Below are positions 1-4,352 of a stretch of 11,956 bases of DNA, one piece after another; position 1 is the stretch's first letter, and every line of letters begins with the position of its first letter. Source of the stretch: CAZSTA01 sp964609495 [NCBI: uncultured bacterium] (lineage in GTDB: Bacteria > CAZSTA01); assembly GCA_964609495.1 (NCBI GenBank), contig CAZSTA010000106.1:1-11956 (forward strand). Reading direction: 5' to 3'. The notes below the pieces were generated by a model. It saw only the letters and a list, made by a program, of their open reading frames with translations, made no database searches and was not told where the DNA came from. The position numbers and the translations under genes were made by a program.

Positions 1-2
1 AT

Positions 3-893
3 ATGTATTTCCGTCTGGTTACCCACGGGGGAGATGATCCCTTCTGGGCTGTGGTACACAAAGGGATGCTCGACGCCGCCAAAGAACTGGGTTGCAAGGC
101 TGATATCGACCTAGTCGGAGGGGATGTCCCGTTACAGGTGAAGAGATTCCAAGAGGCAGTGGCCATGAAACCTGATGGGATAGCTTTGGTCATAAATGAC
201 GACGTTGCCTATGACAAGCCGGTTAAAGATGCGCTTGCGGCCGGAGTCAACGTGATCGGTATGAACAACGATGACAAAGAAGGAGCGGCGGGCAATGCCC
301 GGCTCTGTTACATCGGTCAAAGCGAGCGACGTGCAGGCTACATCGTAGCTAGAAGGTGTTTCCAGAAAGCGAAAGAGCTGGGATGGGATTTGAGCAAAGC
401 GCATGTGGCCATGCCGGTCGAAGTGCCTGGGGCGATGTATGGGGTGGTAAGATCGCAGGGTATCCAAGATGCCATGAAAGAATATGGTATCACATCTTTC
501 GAGATAATAGATGCTGGTGGTTTAGAAATGACCACGGTGGAGGCTCGAGAGACCGCGTATCTGCTGGCGCACCCTGAAACCACATTCATGTTTGGTCTCG
601 GCGGTATCTGTACCAATATGCTTACAGCTTCGCTGAAGGCTGCCGGCAAGAAGCCAGGGGAAATCATAGCCGGTGGATTCGATACCGCGCCAGGTACCCT
701 CACTGGACTTAAAGAAGGATACGTAGAGGCGACCGTCGATCAGCAACAGTACCTGCAGGGATACTATGCTGTCTATACACTTTATCTCATGAAGAGATAT
801 GGCTTTGCCCCTAACATAGACACGGGAGGCTACCTGGTCGATAAAGACATTATCGGAGTTATCGAAGATCTGTCGCCGCTGATGATAAGATAG
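3..893 (+). CDS. Sugar ABC transporter substrate-binding protein, N-terminus missing
   Basis: Periplasmic or lipid-anchored sugar-binding protein of the ribose/xylose type (type 1 periplasmic binding fold, Peripla_BP_4-like), which delivers a sugar to the permeases encoded downstream. 296 residues are visible. The first ones (YFRLVTHGGDDPFWAVV) already match the first beta strand and ligand loop of the family, so the ATG at 3 is probably an internal Met, and the true start with its signal peptide lies left of the window. Family-typical features are DPFW at 12-15, a hinge/ligand segment GGFDTAP at 224-230 and DQQQYLQGYY at 246-255, where family members contact ligand and form the C-terminal lobe. 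The gene ends with TAG and is followed by a strong terminator-like hairpin before the permease gene. The substrate cannot be told from sequence; a pentose, hexose or polyol is plausible. The family call is secure. Confidence 0.9.
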   Translation: MYFRLVTHGGDDPFWAVVHKGMLDAAKELGCKADIDLVGGDVPLQVKRFQEAVAMKPDGIALVINDDVAYDKPVKDALAAGVNVIGMNNDDKEGAAGNARLCYIGQSERRAGYIVARRCFQKAKELGWDLSKAHVAMPVEVPGAMYGVVRSQGIQDAMKEYGITSFEIIDAGGLEMTTVEARETAYLLAHPETTFMFGLGGICTNMLTASLKAAGKKPGEIIAGGFDTAPGTLTGLKEGYVEATVDQQQYLQGYYAVYTLYLMKRYGFAPNIDTGGYLVDKDIIGVIEDLSPLMIR

Positions 894-935
894 GAATAGC
901 CGCGGCAAAACCTTAAATTGTTGTCAAAATGTAAG

Positions 936-1022
936 ACTCTCTTCCCAATGCTCCTGGAAGTTTGCTCTCAGGGAGCGTAGCTACCCAGGAGCAGCGGGAA
1001 GTCGAGTATTTTTATGTTTTTT
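936..1022 (+). terminator. Intrinsic terminator between binding-protein and permease genes
   Basis: A long hairpin: CTTCCC (941-946) pairs with GGGAAG (996-1001), and TGCTCCTGG (949-957) pairs with CCAGGAGCA (985-993), with a 2x2 internal loop between them. ACTC/GAGT (936-939, 1004-1007) can extend the base. The stem is followed at once by a T-rich tract (ATTTTTATGTTTTTT, 1008-1022). A smaller GCTC/GAGC stem lies in the loop. The position inside the operon suggests partial termination: abundant message for the binding protein and less read-through into the permease and ATPase genes. It could also protect the 3' end of the short transcript. Confidence 0.8.
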
Positions 1023-1084
1023 GCTTTTGGCTAGGAGATATTCTGAAGACCATTCATGAAAACCACAAATAAGCGGTCATAGCT

Positions 1085-2068
1085 GTGTCAAGCATATCAA
1101 GAAAATTATCAAAATTATTTTCTTATCAGGCTGCTGATACTCTTGCTGTCTTCATTGGGCTGATATTAATTTTTACTTTTTTTACTCCCCACCGCCTTTT
1201 TGTTGACCCGAGAAATATCAAAGCTCTAAGCAAGTTAACACCTGATCTAGGAATTGTTGCTTTGGGCGTTGGTATGTTGATGATCTGCGGGGAATTCGAT
1301 TTATCGGTGGGTGCAGTGCTGCCCTTTTGTTCATATGTTTTTGTGCTCCTAACGCGAGCAGGCATGGATTTGGTTTTCAGCCTATTTATCACCATTGGAG
1401 TAGGAGCTCTTCTTGGCCTTTTAAATGGTCTTATTACCGTGAAGGGGCGCATTCCTTCCTTCATAGCTACCCTGGGGACAATGATGTTCTGGAGAGGGGT
1501 ACTCTACGTTCATTCCCTCATGTGGCCAATAGGTATAAGAGCTTTCCTGCCAGCCGGTTCATCTTTCGAACATGCTCTGATAGGTGAAATCGGAGGGGTC
1601 CTTCCTGTACAGGTGGTTTGGTTTGTGGTGTTTGGACTGATCCTTGGGGTATTGCTTCACTTCCATAAATTCGGTAACTGGATCTACGCTACCGGTGACA
1701 ACAAAGAAGCAGCCAGAGCCATGGGTATAAACACAGATATGGTAAAGACGATCTGCTTCATAATTGTAGGGATCTTATGTGCCTTTGTGGGGGTAATGCA
1801 GCTTCTCCGACTTGAATCGTTTGCCTGCACGCAAGGACTGGGATTTGAGCTCAAGGCAATCGCGGCTTCCGTAGTTGGAGGAACCTTCCTTATGGGAGGC
1901 GTAGGAAGTATAGGGGGGATTTTTTTGGGAGCACTTACTATCCAAATTTTGGAGAACGGACTCATCTTAATGAGGATCCCCGTATTCGGGATTACCGCAT
2001 TTATAGGTTTAGCCATAATTTTGTTTGTGGTCTTGAATACCTATGTGAGAAGAAAGATGATAGGGTAG
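1085..2068 (+). CDS. Sugar ABC transporter permease 1 (CUT2, RbsC-like)
   Basis: Integral membrane subunit of a ribose/fructose-type importer, 327 residues, with a run of hydrophobic segments from about residue 18 to 320 (BPD_transp_2-like). Family motifs are GEFDLSVG at 69-76 and the cytoplasmic ATPase-coupling loop ATGDNKEAARAMGI at 202-215. The GTG at 1085 is the only sensible start: an in-frame TAA lies at 1070-1072 and the first in-frame ATG is deep in the protein. There is no good Shine-Dalgarno sequence before this GTG. A tiny reading frame (1056-1082) stops two bases before it, so start by translational coupling is possible. The gene lies downstream of an intra-operon terminator. It is paralogous to the permease at 2957-3949. 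In the usually conserved GGTSLxGG segment it reads GGTFLMGG (265-272), whereas the second permease keeps GGTSLTGG. It probably pairs with the second permease as a heterodimer; two alternative homodimers are possible. Confidence 0.9.
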   Translation: MSSISRKLSKLFSYQAADTLAVFIGLILIFTFFTPHRLFVDPRNIKALSKLTPDLGIVALGVGMLMICGEFDLSVGAVLPFCSYVFVLLTRAGMDLVFSLFITIGVGALLGLLNGLITVKGRIPSFIATLGTMMFWRGVLYVHSLMWPIGIRAFLPAGSSFEHALIGEIGGVLPVQVVWFVVFGLILGVLLHFHKFGNWIYATGDNKEAARAMGINTDMVKTICFIIVGILCAFVGVMQLLRLESFACTQGLGFELKAIAASVVGGTFLMGGVGSIGGIFLGALTIQILENGLILMRIPVFGITAFIGLAIILFVVLNTYVRRKMIG

Positions 2069-2143
2069 ATGGACTGCGGCGGTTGAATAGTTACTTAGGG
2101 TTTTTGGTAAGCTAGGTTGAAAATAAAAGAGGGGTTTTGAACT

Positions 2144-2914
2144 ATGGTATCTTCTTCTGTAACCGATAAGCCGGAAAAAAGCCTGGTTAAGATGGTAAAT
2201 GTCCACAAATGGTTTGGAAAAGTTTATGCCCTAAAAGGAGTCGACTTTGAGGTCAGGCACTCTGAGATCATGGGTTTAGTGGGTGACAATGGTGCAGGTA
2301 AATCAACATTGATAAAAGTCCTGTCGGGATATCACTTGGCAGACAAAGGGGAAACATATTTTGAGGGCAAAAGAGTGAATATCACTTCCTCTCGTGATGC
2401 TAGAAAGTTAGGCATCGAAACTGTCTATCAGGAGCAGGCCTTAGCGCCCAATATGAGTATATCAAGAAACATCTTTATGGGAAGGGAATTAGTAAGATCA
2501 TTGGGACTTATGGATAAGAAAGCCATGGATGGAGGAAGTATGAAGGCCTTGGAAAGCATCGGATTGCATCTGAGGTCGCCAGATGCACTCATCGCTATGC
2601 TATCAGGGGGAGAGAGGCAAGGGGTGGCTATAGCCAGAGTCTTGCATTTTAAGGCTAAGCTGGTGATATTGGATGAACCTACGATCGCCTTGTCAGTTAA
2701 AGAGGCTCAGCAAGTATTAGAATTCATAAAACAGTTAAAAGAAGAAGGGATCTCAGTTATCTTCATAACGCATAACCTTTATCATGTATTCCCCAGTGCA
2801 GATAGATTTGTCGTTTTGAATCGGGGGGAAAAGGTAGCAGACGTCGAAAAAAAAGACACCTCTATAGATGACCTTACTGAATTGATAGTAAAGCCACCTT
2901 CTAATAGTAATTGA
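2144..2914 (+). CDS. Sugar ABC transporter ATP-binding protein, single domain
   Basis: Cytoplasmic ATPase that powers the importer, 256 residues. All catalytic motifs are present: Walker A GDNGAGKST (47-55), Q-loop Q96, signature LSGGERQ (153-159), Walker B LVILDEP (173-179) and the H-loop histidine H210. The EPTIALSV segment after Walker B resembles the EPTAALGV of carbohydrate uptake transporter 2 ATPases. RbsA, XylG and MglA carry two fused nucleotide-binding domains of about 500 residues. This one has a single domain, like FrcA of fructose importers, so it should act as a homodimer. The ATG is preceded by AGAGGGG about nine bases upstream. The gene lies between two permease genes, 75 bases after the first and 42 before the second. 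The family is certain; the substrate is unknown. Confidence 0.93.
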   Translation: MVSSSVTDKPEKSLVKMVNVHKWFGKVYALKGVDFEVRHSEIMGLVGDNGAGKSTLIKVLSGYHLADKGETYFEGKRVNITSSRDARKLGIETVYQEQALAPNMSISRNIFMGRELVRSLGLMDKKAMDGGSMKALESIGLHLRSPDALIAMLSGGERQGVAIARVLHFKAKLVILDEPTIALSVKEAQQVLEFIKQLKEEGISVIFITHNLYHVFPSADRFVVLNRGEKVADVEKKDTSIDDLTELIVKPPSNSN

Positions 2915-2940
2915 AGCATCCCCCCAACTAGGGAGGTTTA

Positions 2941-2950
2941 AAGGAGGAGG
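2941..2950 (+). promoter_or_regulatory. Strong ribosome binding site selecting a TTG start
   Basis: AAGGAGGAGG ends six bases before the TTG at 2957. This nearly perfect Shine-Dalgarno sequence supports TTG as the start of the second permease, and the resulting N-terminus aligns with that of the first permease (FIGLILFFALFSPH against FIGLILIFTFFTPH). Confidence 0.75.
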
Positions 2951-2956
2951 AAAAGT

Positions 2957-3949
2957 TTGAGGTTTATTAAACTTTTTTTTGCCCATAGAGCTGCCAGTAT
3001 CCTTCTGGTATTTATTGGCTTAATATTATTCTTTGCTCTCTTTTCTCCTCACCATCGTTTCACCAGTCGAGCCAACCTGGAAGTTCTTCTGGCACTGGGA
3101 TCTGAGTTCAATATCGTTGCTTTGGGTGTGGGTATGTTGATGATCTCTGGGGAGTTCGATCTTTCAGTTGGTTCAATCCTGGTATTTTGTTCCTTTGTTT
3201 TTATGAGACTATTCGAGACGGGGATGAATTTATTCTTAGCAGGATTTATCACCCTTGGTGTAGGAGCTCTCCTGGGCTTCTTAAATGGTCTCATAACGAC
3301 AAAGGCACGTATTCCTTCCTTTATAACTACTCTGGGAATGATGATGTTCTGGAGGGGGATGACACTTATCTTGTCCCAAGGTTTCCAAAGGCCTTTTGAT
3401 TCAGCAGTTTCGCCGCTGCTTAGCAGTGTTTTGACCGGTAAAATCGGAGGGTTCATTCCCGTACAGGCGGTTTGGTTTGTGGTGTTTGGGCTGATCCTGG
3501 GAGTGTTGCTTCACTTCCATAAATTCGGTAATTGGATCTACGCTACGGGGGACAACAAAGAAGCAGCCAGGGCCATGGGCATAAATACAGACCGGGTAAA
3601 GATGATCTGTTTCATGATTGTAGGAATCTTATGTGCCTTTGTCGCGGTGATGCAAATTGTTCGAGTTAGCACATTTTCCTCTCGAGCAGGAGATGGTTGG
3701 GAGCTCAAAGCGATCGCCGCTTCCGTGGTTGGGGGAACCTCCCTCACGGGAGGCATAGGAATTATGGCGGGGATTTTCCTGGGGGCACTTACAATCTCGG
3801 CTATAGAAAATGGACTGGTTATATTAAGAATCCCTTATTTCTGGACCTACATAGTTTTTGGTTTGGTTATAATCTCATCTGTACTCTCGAGTGCGTATTT
3901 AGAAAAGAAGGGCACTTTGACATCTATTGTGACGAATAGAAAAACATAA
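2957..3949 (+). CDS. Sugar ABC transporter permease 2 (CUT2, RbsC-like)
   Basis: Second integral membrane subunit, 330 residues, multi-spanning, starting at TTG behind a strong AAGGAGGAGG site. GEFDLSVG at 65-72 and the ATPase-contact loop ATGDNKEAARAMGI at 196-209 match the first permease exactly. It keeps the canonical GGTSLTGG (259-266). Residues about 168-212 are almost identical to residues 174-218 of the first permease, while the segment before it (about 137-160) and the C-terminus differ. The gene closes the transporter operon. No clear terminator follows, and the next promoter begins only about 40 bases after the stop, so some read-through into the rpoB leader is possible. Permease-ATPase-permease order suggests a tandem duplication around the ATPase gene. 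The family is certain. Confidence 0.92.
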   Translation: MRFIKLFFAHRAASILLVFIGLILFFALFSPHHRFTSRANLEVLLALGSEFNIVALGVGMLMISGEFDLSVGSILVFCSFVFMRLFETGMNLFLAGFITLGVGALLGFLNGLITTKARIPSFITTLGMMMFWRGMTLILSQGFQRPFDSAVSPLLSSVLTGKIGGFIPVQAVWFVVFGLILGVLLHFHKFGNWIYATGDNKEAARAMGINTDRVKMICFMIVGILCAFVAVMQIVRVSTFSSRAGDGWELKAIAASVVGGTSLTGGIGIMAGIFLGALTISAIENGLVILRIPYFWTYIVFGLVIISSVLSSAYLEKKGTLTSIVTNRKT

Positions 3950-3980
3950 AGTAATTGATAAAGCCCCCTAAAAATAAATA

Positions 3981-4013
3981 AAATTTTTGTTGACAAATTA
4001 AAAATTTTTTGTT
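3981..4013 (+). repeat. Direct repeat overlapping the promoter boxes
   Basis: AAATTTTTGTT (3981-3991) and AAATTTTTTGTT (4002-4013) recur with starts 21 bases apart, about two helical turns. The first runs into the -35 box and the second into the -10 box. TTTGT-TG-ACAAA (3986-3997) is also an inverted repeat across the -35 box. It could be a tandem operator, or only A/T-rich promoter sequence. Confidence 0.4.
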
Positions 4014-4018
4014 ATAAT
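3990..4018 (+). promoter_or_regulatory. Perfect-consensus sigma70-type promoter for rpoBC
   Basis: TTGACA (3990-3995), a 17-base spacer and TATAAT (4013-4018) match the housekeeping consensus at every position. An A/T-rich stretch (3970-3989) lies upstream where an UP element would be. Transcription should begin near 4025, giving a leader of about 330 bases before rpoB. No other promoter of this quality was seen in the window. Confidence 0.85.
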
Positions 4019-4110
4019 TGGAAGATGTGTGAACTTGGATAATCCGAGCAATTTCGGTTGTTAGTATCTCTATTTATTTGGTTTTTGAATTATCGATGGT
4101 GATATATTAG

Positions 4111-4224
4111 ATGTCAATTAGGATCGGCCCGAAGCCGAAATTTCGGCTGTTGGAATGCATACCAGGAGCCGAAATTTTAGTTTTGGACTCGTCTAAATGT
4201 AGTGCCCCTCAATCATTTGGTTAA
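4111..4224 (+). CDS. Possible 37-residue leader peptide upstream of rpoB
   Basis: ATG to TAA, beginning MSIRIGPKPKFRLLE and ending SAPQSFG. The ATG is preceded by GGTGAT (4098-4103) with seven bases between, the same extended Shine-Dalgarno form and spacing as rpoB (GGTGATC, seven bases) and close to rpoC (GAGGTGAT, six bases). The frame runs straight through the competing hairpins at 4124-4177, so a translating ribosome would decide which of them forms. No protein family was recognised, and there is no run of one amino acid as in biosynthetic leader peptides. The last eight codons lie inside the inverted-repeat segment starting at 4200. If that segment is an insertion, the original frame would have ended shortly after it at three tandem TAA codons (4326-4334). 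A chance open frame of this length cannot be excluded. Confidence 0.35.
   Translation: MSIRIGPKPKFRLLECIPGAEILVLDSSKCSAPQSFG
4124..4184 (+). terminator. Putative attenuator with competing hairpins
   Basis: Terminator form: AAATTTCGGCT (4138-4148) pairs perfectly over 11 bases with AGCCGAAATTT (4167-4177), with an 18-base loop, followed by TAGTTTT. Antiterminator form: AGCCG (4133-4137) pairs with CGGCT (4144-4148) around AAATTT, using the left arm of the terminator. The antiterminator can in turn be blocked by TCGGC (4124-4128) pairing with GCCGA (4134-4138), or by the distant AATTTCGGTT (4050-4059) pairing over ten bases with 4133-4142. This four-segment layout is typical of transcription attenuators. 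The T tract is interrupted by AG, so terminator strength is uncertain. Confidence 0.45.
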
Positions 4225-4317
4225 GTTAATAGGTTAGTTCTGGTCTGACTTAAACCTCCCTCATAGACCATATTTTCCTTAGATTTTTCCTCATCGACCA
4301 AATTAGAAGGGGCACTA
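4200..4317. repeat. 118-base segment with perfect 10-base terminal inverted repeats
   Basis: TAGTGCCCCT (4200-4209) is the exact reverse complement of AGGGGCACTA (4308-4317). Inside these ends, ATTTGGTT (4215-4222) pairs with GACCAAAT (4296-4303) with one G-U pair, so the arms are imperfect over about 20 bases. The interior contains TGGTCT/AGACCA (4241-4246, 4265-4270), TTAAGT/ACTTAA (4221-4226, 4248-4253) and a direct repeat of 16 bases with two mismatches (4259-4274, 4289-4304). The ends begin and finish with TA, as expected if a small IS630/Tc1-mariner-like miniature element had inserted at a TA. The alternative is a long RNA stem placed just before the rpoB ribosome binding site. No reading frame for a transposase is present. 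Confidence 0.6.
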
Positions 4318-4338
4318 AGCGTCTATAATAATAACAGG

Positions 4339-4345
4339 GGTGATC
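4339..4345 (+). promoter_or_regulatory. rpoB ribosome binding site
   Basis: GGTGATC, seven bases before the ATG at 4353, is complementary to GATCACC in the 16S rRNA tail, an extended Shine-Dalgarno register shifted toward the start codon. It supports the 4353 start over the in-frame ATG at 4389. Confidence 0.7.
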
Positions 4346-4352
4346 TCTAAAG

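Larger units (their letters stand above)
4025..4352 (+). other. Long structured 5' leader of rpoBC
   Basis: About 330 bases between the predicted transcription start and the rpoB ATG, with no large gene. In order it holds: a small hairpin CTTGGA/TCCGAG (4034-4048); a segment AATTTCGGTT (4050-4059) complementary to 4133-4142; a 37-codon reading frame (4111-4224); a cluster of competing GCCGAAA/TTTCGGC hairpins (4124-4177) with a T-rich tail; a 118-base inverted-repeat segment (4200-4317); and the rpoB ribosome binding site. TTTCGGTTGTTAG (4052-4064) recurs as TTTCGGCTGTTGG (4141-4153). I recognise no known riboswitch or ribosomal-protein leader here. Confidence 0.6.

Noticed and set aside
1021-1044. 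TTGCTT and TATTCT as a promoter for permease 1
   Set aside because: The spacer is only 12 bases and both boxes are poor.
3950-3989. Terminator after the second permease
   Set aside because: Only A/T-rich sequence is present, with no GC stem before the T runs. Any end of the transporter message here is not visible.
4025-4042. Five-codon frame (MCELG) at the predicted transcription start as a leaderless peptide
   Set aside because: It is too short, has no binding site, and its position depends on a transcription start guessed to within a few bases.
4200-4317. CRISPR or tRNA origin for the repeated motifs in the leader
   Set aside because: There are only two imperfect copies of a 16-base repeat, no regular spacers, and no cloverleaf or anticodon arm could be drawn.
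4324-4329. Perfect TATAAT just upstream of rpoB as a second promoter
   Set aside because: No -35-like hexamer lies 16-18 bases upstream (AATTAG, ATTAGA) and there is no extended -10 TG. It falls in a TAATAATAA run that is A/T-rich by nature.
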